Below, piece by piece: positions 1-5,669 of a stretch of 6,422 nucleotides of DNA; position 1 is the stretch's first letter; each line of letters begins with the position of its first letter. The notes under the pieces were generated by a model, which was given only the letters and a program-made list of their open reading frames with translations, was not told the DNA's origin and made no database searches. A program made the translations under genes and the position numbers. The stretch comes from Rhodospirillales bacterium (lineage in GTDB: Bacteria > Pseudomonadota > Alphaproteobacteria > Geminicoccales > Geminicoccaceae). The stretch is taken from positions 1-6,422 of the forward strand of contig SLRI01000510.1 of the NCBI GenBank assembly GCA_007131045.1, in the 5' to 3' direction.

Positions 1-640
1 CGGGATCGGCCTTCTCGGCGCCGAAATACTGCTCGGCCGGGCGGGCGTCGAGGCGGAGCACGCTCGGATCGTCGAGCGAGGCCTCGACGTCGCCGGTCTC
101 GATCAAGAGCTCGGGGCGCGGTGCAGCGGTGAACAGCGAGGGCTCCAGGGTGCGGTTGCCCGAGATGGTCGGCAGCCCGGCCTCGCTCCAGCCGCGAAAG
201 CCGCCGTCGAGGATGCTGACCGCGTCGTGGCCCAGATAGTTGAAGGTCCAGTAGACCCGGGCGGCGCTGCCGAAATCGCTGGCGTTGACGCCGCCGTGGA
301 CGATCACGACGTGGTCGTCGTTGTCGATGCCGAGATTGCCGAGGAGGGATTCGAGAGAGGCGATGTCCGGGGTCATGCCGACCACCCCGTCACGCTCGGT
401 GCGCCAGCCGGCCTCGAGGTAGTTGGCGTAGATCGCGCCCGGGACGTGCGCCTCGGCGTAGGCCTCGAAGGAGCCGCCGTCGATGCCGTTCCTGATGTCG
501 AGAACGACCAGGCCCGGCGCCTCGAGGTGCGCCTCGAGCCAGTCGGCGTCGACCAGCGGGCCCGGATTGTCGATCGCCCAGCTCGGTGCCGAAAGCGCCA
601 GGCTGCCGGCGAGGACGATGGTGGTGGCGTAGCGGTGCAT
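1..640 (-). CDS. Secreted rhodanese-type sulfurtransferase (3' end beyond the left edge)
   Basis: Probable thiosulfate/3-mercaptopyruvate sulfurtransferase of the two-domain rhodanese (SseA-like) family, which transfers sulfane sulfur to an acceptor through a cysteine persulfide. The first 213 codons are visible. The ATG at 640 is preceded by GGAGAG with a 5-nt spacer. Residues 1-22 form a signal peptide (basic start, hydrophobic core, SWA cleavage site before IDNPG), so the enzyme should act in the periplasm. The N-terminal rhodanese domain follows, with VVLDIRN, HVPGAIYANY and a VSILDGGFRGW segment typical of the family. In its loop position there is HGG rather than a cysteine, as expected for the inactive N-terminal domain of two-domain enzymes. 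The second domain begins around residue 165 (VLRLDARPAEQY); its active-site cysteine lies outside the window, so activity and substrate preference cannot be judged. The family call is firm; the physiological role is unknown. Confidence 0.9.
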   Translation of the reverse strand, partial: MHRYATTIVLAGSLALSAPSWAIDNPGPLVDADWLEAHLEAPGLVVLDIRNGIDGGSFEAYAEAHVPGAIYANYLEAGWRTERDGVVGMTPDIASLESLLGNLGIDNDDHVVIVHGGVNASDFGSAARVYWTFNYLGHDAVSILDGGFRGWSEAGLPTISGNRTLEPSLFTAAPRPELLIETGDVEASLDDPSVLRLDARPAEQYFGAEKADP

Positions 641-672
641 GACAACTCTCCGGGCTGGCCGCGTTGGATGCA

Positions 673-700
673 CAAATAGGCGAGGAGGAATTGCCTTCAA
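673..700 (-). promoter_or_regulatory. Putative promoter of the rhodanese gene
   Basis: Reading leftward, TTGAAG (700-695) and TATTTG (678-673) are separated by 16 bp and could be -35 and -10 elements, giving a transcript start near 667 and a leader of about 27 nt. They lie in the only clearly AT-rich stretch of this part of the window. The -35 candidate lies inside one arm of the inverted repeat at 694-722. The match is by eye only. Confidence 0.4.
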
Positions 701-722
701 TACAAATATTTAATGTTGAAGG
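694..722. repeat. AT-rich inverted repeat, 7-bp arms
   Basis: CCTTCAA (694-700) and TTGAAGG (716-722) are perfect inverted repeats around a 15-bp AT-rich centre that contains AAATATTT (704-711). It begins directly after the stop codon of the cyclotransferase-like gene and overlaps the proposed -35 of the rhodanese gene. It could be an operator for the rhodanese promoter, or a weak 3' hairpin for the upstream gene. The long loop and the lack of a GC-rich stem make a classical terminator unlikely. Confidence 0.45.
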
Positions 723-1217
723 TCAGTCGGGTGCGTCGGCCATCCAATGGGCGATGGCTTGCCGGTAGGCGTCGATATGCTCGCTCGCCCAGCGGTCGAG
801 GTCCCAGGGCTCGCCCGAGGGGCGCATCGTCTCGACATGGTCGAGCGGCAGGAAGACCCAGGCAACGATACGGCTGTCGCCGTTGATGACGGCGACCCGT
901 AGGGCGCGGTATTCCTCGTCCTCGAAATGGTTGATGCGCCGGATGCAGCGCAGGCTCGGGCGGTGCAGGAGGCGGCCCTCGACTGCCGCGCCCGGGTCCG
1001 GGACGAGGACGGGGTAGCTGGCGGCGGCGGCACGCTCGCGGCGGTAGCCCTCGAGCCGGGCGGGCGAGATCTCGTGCCCGGCCACGCGCCGGTCGAGCAC
1101 GGCTTCCAGGACCTCCCGATGCATCAACGTGCCGAAGAAGAACACGTGGTCGCGCCCGGCGGCATGCGTCGGGATCAGCTCGGCATCAGCGGCAGCGGGC
1201 CGGGTGAGGACGGTCAC
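723..1217 (-). CDS. Gamma-glutamylcyclotransferase-like (AIG2/GGCT-fold) protein
   Basis: Small cytoplasmic protein of 164 residues, the usual size for the AIG2-like gamma-glutamylcyclotransferase fold. Known members convert gamma-glutamyl amines or amino acids to 5-oxoproline, but many are uncharacterised. Visible signatures are FGTLM (residues 28-32, the substrate-loop motif usually written YGTL), LEGY (56-59), a YPVLVPDPG segment with the typical YP, and NHFEDEEYRAL (about 97-107). In that last motif Glu100 fits the catalytic acid position. The start is GTG at 1217, preceded by AGGGAG with a 7-nt spacer; no better ATG lies nearby. There is no signal peptide. The gene sits alone between the dehydrogenase and the rhodanese with 122-bp and 82-bp gaps, so it may be transcribed from its own promoter. 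The fold call is good; the actual substrate is unknown. Confidence 0.85.
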   Translation of the reverse strand: MTVLTRPAAADAELIPTHAAGRDHVFFFGTLMHREVLEAVLDRRVAGHEISPARLEGYRRERAAAASYPVLVPDPGAAVEGRLLHRPSLRCIRRINHFEDEEYRALRVAVINGDSRIVAWVFLPLDHVETMRPSGEPWDLDRWASEHIDAYRQAIAHWMADAPD

Positions 1218-1259
1218 GGGCGGTCTCCCTGCGAAGTACCGGATCGCGGAAAACCAGGG

Positions 1260-1288
1260 CGCTTAGCAGACGAGGCGGGCTTTGTGAA
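1260..1288 (-). promoter_or_regulatory. Putative promoter of the cyclotransferase-like gene
   Basis: Reading leftward, TTCACA (1288-1283) and TAAGCG (1265-1260) are spaced by exactly 17 bp. A TG at 1268-1267 gives an extended -10 (TGCTAAGCG). The predicted start near 1253 leaves a leader of about 36 nt with the ribosome site at 1225-1230. The -10 context CCTCGTCTGCTA recurs in the lipoprotein promoter region. The -35 matches TTGACA at five of six positions; the -10 is weaker. Confidence 0.45.
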
Positions 1289-1339
1289 TGCTCAGAGCCT
1301 GCCCGCGAAGCTCATGAGGCATTCGACCGGCCTTGCTGC

Positions 1340-2401
1340 TCAACGCTGGATCGGCAGCGGCGGCTCGATCCCGTGCTTTTGCGCCATCTCCTCCAGCTTC
1401 GGCATGATCCCGGGATAGAGGCCGAGGCCGTCTTGCAGTGCCGTGCGCTTCTTCTGCAGCCCGTTCTCGCCCGGCAGGCGGACGCGCTCGACGCCGGGGC
1501 GGGGCGGGTTGTCGCGGCAGGCATCGGCCAGCCAGCCGGTCTGGCGGATGAAGGCGTCGGTGCCGCCGAAGCAGGCGGGGTCGATGACCTGGACGGTGAC
1601 CGAGGCGCCCCATTCGGTCGGTGCGTCGGCGCGGCCGTAGCCGCCGAGGCCCTGGGTCAAGGCCTCGATCATCAGCCCGAGCCCGTAGCCCTTGTGGCCG
1701 TGATCGAGCCCGCCCACCGGCAGGATCGAGCCCGGCGGGTCGGCCGTGATGACGCGCGGATCGTCGGTCGGGTTGCCGTCGGCATCGAGCAGCCAGGGGT
1801 GCGGCAGCCGCTTGTCCTCGGCGGCGAGGCGGCCGGAGAGGCCGTTGGTGGTGATCGAGGCGCTGATGTCGATCAGGATGGGATCGGCGTCGGTCGGGAT
1901 GCCGATGGCGATGGGGTTGGGCGTGTAGAGCGGCCGCCTGCCGCCATAGGGGGCGACCGAGGCGACGGCGGGATCGCTCGAGGTGATGACCGCCATGAGG
2001 CCGGCGTCGGTCGCCCGGGTCAAAAACGCGGCGAGACAGGCGATGTGGTGGCTGCGGCGGATGGCGACGATCGCGGTGCCCAGCTCCTCGGCACGGGCCA
2101 TGGCCTCGCCCATCGCCTTGTCGGTGAGCCAGACCCCGGGCAGCCGATCGCCGTCCCAGGTGAGCGCCGCCGGGCGGTCGGCGACGACCGTGGGCTCGCC
2201 CGTGGTGCGCAGCGTGCCGGCCTCGGCGGCGGCGAGGTAGGGGGCGAGCAGCTGCAGGCCGTGCGTGGTGTGGCCGAGCAGGTCGGCCTCGACCAGCAGC
2301 CGGGCGGTGATGGTGGCCTTCTCCGCATCGAACAAGGCGGCGCGAAGCAGGGCCTCGGCGAAGTCGACGAGCTCGCCTGCGTGCCAGCGTTGGTCGGACA
2401 T
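1340..2401 (-). CDS. Malate/L-lactate dehydrogenase family (LDH2) NAD(P)-dependent oxidoreductase
   Basis: Cytoplasmic dehydrogenase of 353 residues, normal for the LDH2 family. That family includes archaeal-type malate and sulfolactate dehydrogenases, ureidoglycolate dehydrogenase, 2,3-diketo-L-gulonate reductase and imine reductases. These interconvert 2-hydroxy (or amino) acids and 2-oxo (or imino) acids using NAD(P)H. Visible landmarks are TTHGLQLLAPYL (45-56, the family's SHG motif), SHHI (117-120, with His119 in the catalytic histidine position), PNPIAIGIP (161-169) and GHKGYGLGLMIE (235-246), the family's most characteristic block. Cys at 122 and Ala at 121 replace the usual small Gly/Ala residues after the histidine. 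The open frame extends further upstream, but ATG 2401 is chosen because GGGAGGAG (2409-2416) lies 7 nt before it and the family alignment begins there. It is divergent from the EAL-like gene. Substrate cannot be decided from sequence. Confidence 0.9.
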   Translation of the reverse strand: MSDQRWHAGELVDFAEALLRAALFDAEKATITARLLVEADLLGHTTHGLQLLAPYLAAAEAGTLRTTGEPTVVADRPAALTWDGDRLPGVWLTDKAMGEAMARAEELGTAIVAIRRSHHIACLAAFLTRATDAGLMAVITSSDPAVASVAPYGGRRPLYTPNPIAIGIPTDADPILIDISASITTNGLSGRLAAEDKRLPHPWLLDADGNPTDDPRVITADPPGSILPVGGLDHGHKGYGLGLMIEALTQGLGGYGRADAPTEWGASVTVQVIDPACFGGTDAFIRQTGWLADACRDNPPRPGVERVRLPGENGLQKKRTALQDGLGLYPGIMPKLEEMAQKHGIEPPLPIQR

Positions 2402-2432
2402 CTCGGTTCTCCTCCCGAATTTTCTCTGCAGC

Positions 2433-2449
2433 GTTAAGCCCGTCTTAAC
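2433..2449. promoter_or_regulatory. Inverted repeat 1 in the divergent control region
   Basis: GTTAAG (2433-2438) and CTTAAC (2444-2449) are perfect 6-bp inverted arms with a 5-bp spacer. The centre lies about 40 bp upstream of the dehydrogenase ATG and about 80 bp upstream of the EAL-like GTG. The size and symmetry suit binding by a dimeric regulator. No family can be assigned, and the binding role is inferred. Confidence 0.45.
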
Positions 2450-2467
2450 CTCGATGTGGCATCGAGG
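2449..2467. promoter_or_regulatory. Inverted repeat 2 in the divergent control region
   Basis: CCTCGATG (2449-2456) and CATCGAGG (2460-2467) are perfect 8-bp inverted arms around a 3-bp centre (TGG). This 19-bp palindrome shares one base with the repeat at 2433-2449. It could be an operator for one or both divergent genes or, if transcribed, a short hairpin with a triloop. A terminator role is unlikely, because it lies upstream of both genes and has no T-run. Confidence 0.5.
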
Positions 2468-2519
2468 GGCGGTAGCGTTGGTTGTGGCACGCCGAGCCGA
2501 GGCCCGAAGAGAGGATAGT

Positions 2520-3713
2520 GTGCCGACGTCCATGTCGATCCAGGATCTGATCCAAGAAGCCCGCAGGCTCGCCCGACGCCAGGGCACGACCGGCATCAGC
2601 CTCGTGCATCTCGGGTCCTCCGCCTACATCATGGCGAACCCCGCCCGCTACCATTATTTCCGCAACGGCATCGCCGAGTTGGCGGCAGCGCGCGGGATGA
2701 AACAGACCCTGCTCGACAACCAGACGCTTTGCCTCGTCGGCGCGGACGAGCCCACCCATGGCGCCCTGCTCCGCCTGCTGGACGGCGAGTCCGGGCACAC
2801 CGGCGCCGCATTGTCGACCATCGTCGAGCGCTTCGAGCTGCCGGCCCAGTACCGAGATCTGCGCGAGCGGCTGGCCGGGCTGGAGCAGGAGGCGGAAGGC
2901 GGCGATGCGGGCGGCGAGCGGCCACCCGATCGCGCCGCACCGGCAGCCGGCAGCGAGCCGCTGGCGGGCCCGCTGACCCCGAGGCGGCTCGCCGTCATCG
3001 AACGTCGGCTGGACGGGGTCGACCTCGAGCTCTTCGTCCAGCGCCGCCCGGTCTACGCCGCGACCGACGGTTGGCGAGTGGTCTATATCGACCACGTCAC
3101 GAATCTAGACGCCCTGGCCGCCGCCTTCTTTCCGGCGGTCGAGTTCACCCGGGGCGAGCCGCTGTTCCTGGAGCTCCGCCGTCATCTCGACCGGCTGATG
3201 CTGGTGGCGCTGCTGCTCAACCGTCCCTGGCGACGCCAGGCGATCGGCGTGACGCTCGCGCATGCCGCCTGGGCCACCGACGAGTTTCGCCGGCTCCGCC
3301 GGCGGCTGGACGATGCCGAACGCCGCCGCCTGACGATCGAGCTCGACTGGCTGGATGCGCTGCGCGACGCCGCCACGGGCGGCAAGGTGGTGGCGGAGCT
3401 GCGCGAGGCCGGCTTTCGCATCGCCGTGGGCGGAATCGGCATCGATGCGCTGCCGCTCGCCAATCTCGAGCGGCTGGACGCCGACTGGCTGAAGCTGGCC
3501 TTCGACAGACACCGGCTCGCAGCCCTTGCCTCGCCACCGTACCTGGATGCCATGCGCCGCCTCGACCCCGACCGCCTGATCCTCACGGACGCCGACGACA
3601 AGCGCGCGCTCGAGGTCGGCGCAGGGCTGGGAATCCGCCACTTCCAGGGCCCGCTGATCGACCGGCTGGCGAGGGGCGCCACGGCATCCGAGCAGAAGAT
3701 GGTGAACGCCTGA
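2520..3713 (+). CDS. Degenerate EAL-domain protein, probably catalytically inactive
   Basis: 397-residue soluble protein with no signal peptide or membrane segment. The GTG at 2520 is preferred because GAGG (2511-2514) precedes it by 5 nt; ATG 2532 is in frame but has no ribosome site. Residues about 20-115 resemble the degenerate GGDEF-like front half of EAL-type proteins in Rhodospirillales (for example TGISLVHLGSS and NQTLCLVGAD). An Ala/Gly/Pro/Glu-rich linker spans about 122-152. The C-terminal half follows the EAL fold: TIELDWLDALRD, then GFRIAVGGIG where active enzymes have the ALDDFG motif, DADWLKLAFD at the usual iKID segment, and GIRHFQGPLID at the normal end of the domain. The signature E-x-L, both Asp of DDFG and the K-x-D are absent or altered. 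c-di-GMP hydrolysis is therefore unlikely, and a binding or scaffold role is inferred. Divergent from the LDH2 gene. Confidence 0.75.
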   Translation: MPTSMSIQDLIQEARRLARRQGTTGISLVHLGSSAYIMANPARYHYFRNGIAELAAARGMKQTLLDNQTLCLVGADEPTHGALLRLLDGESGHTGAALSTIVERFELPAQYRDLRERLAGLEQEAEGGDAGGERPPDRAAPAAGSEPLAGPLTPRRLAVIERRLDGVDLELFVQRRPVYAATDGWRVVYIDHVTNLDALAAAFFPAVEFTRGEPLFLELRRHLDRLMLVALLLNRPWRRQAIGVTLAHAAWATDEFRRLRRRLDDAERRRLTIELDWLDALRDAATGGKVVAELREAGFRIAVGGIGIDALPLANLERLDADWLKLAFDRHRLAALASPPYLDAMRRLDPDRLILTDADDKRALEVGAGLGIRHFQGPLIDRLARGATASEQKMVNA

Positions 3714-3721
3714 CGAGGATC

Positions 3722-3778
3722 ATGTCCGAAAACACGATCGATCCGTTCGACTGGGCGCTGGTGGCCGCCACCTCGTGA
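3722..3778 (+). CDS. Candidate 18-residue ORF, possible truncated gene start
   Basis: Short ORF (MSENTIDPFDWALVAATS) beginning 8 nt after the stop of the EAL-like gene. GAGGA (3715-3719) lies only 2 nt before the ATG, a rather tight spacing. The acidic, hydrophilic start looks like a normal cytosolic protein N-terminus cut short. The sequence directly after the stop changes to the gene-poor stretch described for 3779-4103. It may be the surviving 5' end of a second gene of the EAL-like operon, a real small peptide, or chance. I do not recognise it. Confidence 0.25.
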   Translation: MSENTIDPFDWALVAATS

Positions 3779-3956
3779 CTAGCCCTCAACGTTGACGCCC
3801 CACGGACGGGCGGCGGCGGTCTTGCCGTGGAGGGGCCGGGGCCGCTGGGCAGGCTGCTCGACGTCGCTCTCGGCGGGGTGCTCGGCACCGACAGCCAGCG
3901 CCATCGCCGCCGAGGACCGCGCCACCCTGGCCAATGCTCGGTACCAAGCCATTGAT

Positions 3957-3970
3957 CGAAAACAATTTCG
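3957..3970. repeat. Small inverted repeat CGAAA/TTTCG
   Basis: CGAAA (3957-3961) and TTTCG (3966-3970) form a perfect 5-bp stem with an ACAA loop. It lies 5 bp before the GGGTCTGACCC palindrome, in the least GC-rich part of this gap. It is short enough to occur by chance; its position beside the second palindrome is the reason to list it. Confidence 0.3.
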
Positions 3971-3975
3971 CGGAA

Positions 3976-3986
3976 GGGTCTGACCC
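3976..3986. repeat. GGGTC-T-GACCC palindrome
   Basis: Perfect 5-bp arms (GGGTC 3976-3980, GACCC 3982-3986) around one base. Comparable GGGTCAGACCC motifs recur in many proteobacterial genomes near Y1-family/REP-associated transposase genes; that association is recalled, not tested. Here it lies in DNA without genes between two convergent genes. Confidence 0.35.
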
Positions 3987-4081
3987 CTCCCGCTGCGGCT
4001 GCTGCGGGTTCGCGCAGGCACTGTCGCTTGGTGCTCTCAGCGTGCAGCCGAGGCGGTTTCAGGCGCAAGGCGGGCAACGGT

Positions 4082-4098
4082 CGGCCGGCGTCCGGCCG
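4082..4098 (-). terminator. GC stem-loop just after the lipoprotein gene
   Basis: CGGCCGG and CCGGCCG form a perfect 7-bp all-GC stem with a 3-nt loop (CGT on the plus strand). It starts 5 nt beyond the lipoprotein stop codon in its direction of transcription. The position fits a transcription end or an mRNA 3' stabiliser. No T-tract follows, so a strong intrinsic terminator is doubtful. Confidence 0.4.
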
Positions 4099-4103
4099 GC
4101 AGT

Positions 4104-4682
4104 TCAGCGGGGCGCCAGCAGGCGGGCCGAGGCCATGATGTGCTCGGCGTCGGACCAGCCGGCATCGCCCAGTTCGGCTCGGGCGGTATATCCGATCATG
4201 TAGAGCCGATCGCCGACCAAGCGGCCCCGGTAGACCGCCGCGACCCGATGGTTGTTGCGGGTCAGGTAGCTGTAGGCGAAGCGAAAGCCCGGCTGTCCCG
4301 CGAAGCTGGCCTCGGCTACCTCGTCGATCCGGGCTTCCATGTGACCACCATGCTGGACGTGGCTGGCGAGCGTCATGTCCGCGATGTCCCGGGGCGTCAT
4401 CTCGGGATAGAAAGCCGGTGCATCACGAAACGGTGCGTAGTGACCGCCGGGCGGAATCCCGGTGACGAAGCTGAGCTGGCTCAGATAGCCACCCGGCTCC
4501 TGGGTCCAGATGATCAAGGTCGGCGATTCGACCGACTCGAACGCCCATGGCACGGGGCTGTCGATCGAGAAGACCCCGCCGACGACCTGCGGCCCAGCGG
4601 GCCGCGCCGGCCCTGGACTCGCTTGGCAGCCGACCAGAACGAGCAGCAAGAGAACGAGCAGCGGGCGGTGCGAGCGGGCCAT
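4104..4682 (-). CDS. Small predicted outer-membrane lipoprotein of unknown function
   Basis: 192-residue precursor. The ATG at 4682 starts a textbook lipoprotein signal: MARSHRP, then a run of Leu/Val (8-17), then lipobox LVGC with lipidated Cys19. Gln at +2 predicts sorting to the outer membrane by the usual Lol rule. The mature part has no recognised enzyme motif. It begins with a beta-rich GGVFSIDSPVPWAF segment and ends with a pattern (PGFRFAYSY, RGRLVGDRLYMIGYTA) that recalls the PsbP/DcrB-like fold of small envelope proteins; this resemblance is weak. The frame stays open upstream to about 4880, but only ATG 4682 puts the signal peptide at the N-terminus. The ribosome site is poor (GAGA about 8 nt upstream). 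It appears to be a single-gene unit preceded by an FNR-type box, so expression may respond to low oxygen. Confidence 0.8.
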   Translation of the reverse strand: MARSHRPLLVLLLLVLVGCQASPGPARPAGPQVVGGVFSIDSPVPWAFESVESPTLIIWTQEPGGYLSQLSFVTGIPPGGHYAPFRDAPAFYPEMTPRDIADMTLASHVQHGGHMEARIDEVAEASFAGQPGFRFAYSYLTRNNHRVAAVYRGRLVGDRLYMIGYTARAELGDAGWSDAEHIMASARLLAPR

Positions 4683-4755
4683 GAGCGTGATCTCAACGAC
4701 GGTACGGCGATATGTGGCCGACGTGTTCGGCATCCCAGGAACGGACGGACGCCGG

Positions 4756-4764
4756 AGCCTAGCA
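4756..4764 (-). promoter_or_regulatory. Extended -10 element of the lipoprotein gene
   Basis: Reading leftward, TGCTAGGCT (4764-4756) has the extended -10 pattern TGn-TAnnnT. It predicts a transcript start near 4748-4749 and a leader of about 66 nt. No good -35 hexamer is found at 16-18 bp, as expected for an activator-dependent promoter; the FNR-type box occupies that place. Confidence 0.5.
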
Positions 4765-4782
4765 GACGAGGTCGGCAGAGCA

Positions 4783-4796
4783 TTGACCTGGGTCAA
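4783..4796. promoter_or_regulatory. FNR/FixK-type binding site
   Basis: TTGAC-CTGG-GTCAA has perfectly symmetric 5-bp arms and the exact 14-bp architecture of FNR, Anr, FnrL and FixK sites (TTGAT/C-N4-A/GTCAA). Its centre (4789.5) is about 41 bp upstream of the start predicted from the -10 at 4756-4764, the class II activating position. It lies between the stop of the MipA gene and the lipoprotein gene, so the lipoprotein gene is the only plausible target. The arm pattern should occur by chance about once per 4^10 positions at even base composition. Confidence 0.7.
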
Positions 4797-4830
4797 GCAG
4801 CGACGGAGAGCGATGGCATTGCGTCGCCGA

Positions 4831-5640
4831 TCATCGCGCCACCCGCTGGTCGCTAGTGAAGATCGACCATCTGAGACCACCGCCGACGCCGACGGTGAGG
4901 TCGTCGCGGTGGAGCGGGCTCTGGTCGTTGGCCGAGTGGTTCCAGTAGCCGATCTGCACGCCGCCGAAGAGGCGGACGCGCTCGGTCAGGCCGTAGGACA
5001 GGCCGAGGCTGATCTCGGTGCCGAGATAGCCGTCATTCGCGTCGAAGGCGGGGCGGCCCGGCCGTGCATCCGCGGGCCGCACCTCGTAGAAATAGTCGTT
5101 GAGTCCGTCGAAGCCGAAGACCGGCTCGATCCAGAGCGTGGCGTTGAGATCGCGATCGAACAGGCGGTTGCGCCAGTAGGTCAGGCTCGGCGCGACGCTG
5201 ATCCCCTGGTAGCGCCAGTTGCGGAAATCGGAGGAGATCACCGCACGGGTGGCGAGCGCCAGGTAGAGATCGTCGCGGTGGCTGCGCGGTAGGATGCGCC
5301 AGGTGATGCGGGGTCCGAGTTCGAGAAGATAGTCGAGGTCCGCCATTCCCTCGCGGGCTTCGTTGCCGTCGGAATCGACCGGGAACGAGGCGTCGGCGCC
5401 GAGATCGATCTCGATGGTCTGCGAATCGGTGAGAATGCCGCGCGCCGCCCCGCGATCGCCGAGGCGGAAGACGGGGCCGCGATAGATCGCATAAGGCAGG
5501 GCGATGCCCTGAAAGCTGTTCTCGTCCGCCGCCGGATAGTCGGGCAGATAGCCGCCACCGCCGACGATGACGATCTCCCAGAGTGGAAGCTCCTCGGGCT
5601 CGACCGCCCGGGCATCATCCCGGGCGGCGAGCAGGGCCAT
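4831..5640 (-). CDS. MipA/OmpV-family outer-membrane protein
   Basis: 269 residues from the ATG at 5640. The MipA/OmpV family comprises outer-membrane beta-barrels. The E. coli member, MipA, scaffolds murein hydrolase MltA with PBP1B, but most relatives have no known role. Family features visible are VIVGGGGYLPDYPAADE (24-40, the conserved first strand and YPG-like turn), ALPYAIYRG, alternating strands such as LDYLLELGPRITWRIL, LTYWRNRLFDRDLNATLWIEPVF, GTEISLGLSYGLTERVRLFGGVQIGYW, and a closing GVGGGLRWSIF. The barrel ends in DQRVAR rather than a terminal aromatic. From ATG 5640 the signal peptide is too short; the hydrophobic core (LLRPAVLVC) lies just upstream in the same frame, which reaches the icd stop. 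A CTG at 5673 would add 11 residues and give a proper signal peptide ending ARA. Likely cotranscribed with icd. Confidence 0.85.
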   Translation of the reverse strand: MALLAARDDARAVEPEELPLWEIVIVGGGGYLPDYPAADENSFQGIALPYAIYRGPVFRLGDRGAARGILTDSQTIEIDLGADASFPVDSDGNEAREGMADLDYLLELGPRITWRILPRSHRDDLYLALATRAVISSDFRNWRYQGISVAPSLTYWRNRLFDRDLNATLWIEPVFGFDGLNDYFYEVRPADARPGRPAFDANDGYLGTEISLGLSYGLTERVRLFGGVQIGYWNHSANDQSPLHRDDLTVGVGGGLRWSIFTSDQRVAR

Positions 5641-5669
5641 GCAGACCAGGACGGCCGGCCTGAGCAGAT

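Larger units (their letters stand above)
3779..4103. other. Gene-poor interval, possible dispersed-repeat or decayed element
   Basis: About 325 bp with no convincing gene. A minus-strand frame is open from about 4021 to 3779 (inner ATG at 3952, 57 residues, ending GKTAAARPWGVNVEG), but it has no ribosome site and no recognisable domain. The overlapping frames are Ala/Arg/Pro/Ser-rich, as chance ORFs in GC-rich DNA are. The only structured part is 3957-3986, where a CGAAA-ACAA-TTTCG hairpin is followed by a GGGTC-T-GACCC palindrome. From memory, the latter resembles short palindromes found beside REP-associated (Y1-type) transposase genes. No transposase is seen here. This is a tentative description. 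Confidence 0.3.

Noticed and set aside
1275..1306. GCGGGC/GCCCGC inverted repeat downstream of the dehydrogenase as its terminator
   Set aside because: The 6-bp arms enclose a 20-nt loop and no T-run follows; in GC-rich DNA this is likely chance.
1373..2437. Long plus-strand open frame opposite the LDH2 gene
   Set aside because: Antisense shadow with Gly/Ala/Asp/Arg-rich composition and no domain; the minus strand encodes a clear LDH2 enzyme.
2485..2499. TGGCAC as the -24 half of a sigma-54 promoter before the EAL-like gene
   Set aside because: The required GC at the -12 position (GG-N10-GC) is not there; the bases at that spacing are CG.
2729..3778. Long plus-strand open frame overlapping the EAL-like gene
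   Set aside because: Arg/Ala/Pro-rich translation typical of an out-of-phase shadow in GC-rich DNA; the frame starting at 2520 has the ribosome site and the domain pattern.
3779..3952. 57-residue minus-strand ORF as a real gene
   Set aside because: No ribosome site, no recognisable domain and chance-like composition; kept only as part of the gene-poor interval.
4800..4827. GCGACG/CGTCGC repeat after the MipA gene as a terminator
   Set aside because: Short arms, a 16-nt loop and no T-run; too weak to list as a feature.
4510..5292. Plus-strand open frame across the lipoprotein and MipA genes
   Set aside because: It spans two minus-strand genes with clear signals and has no domain of its own.
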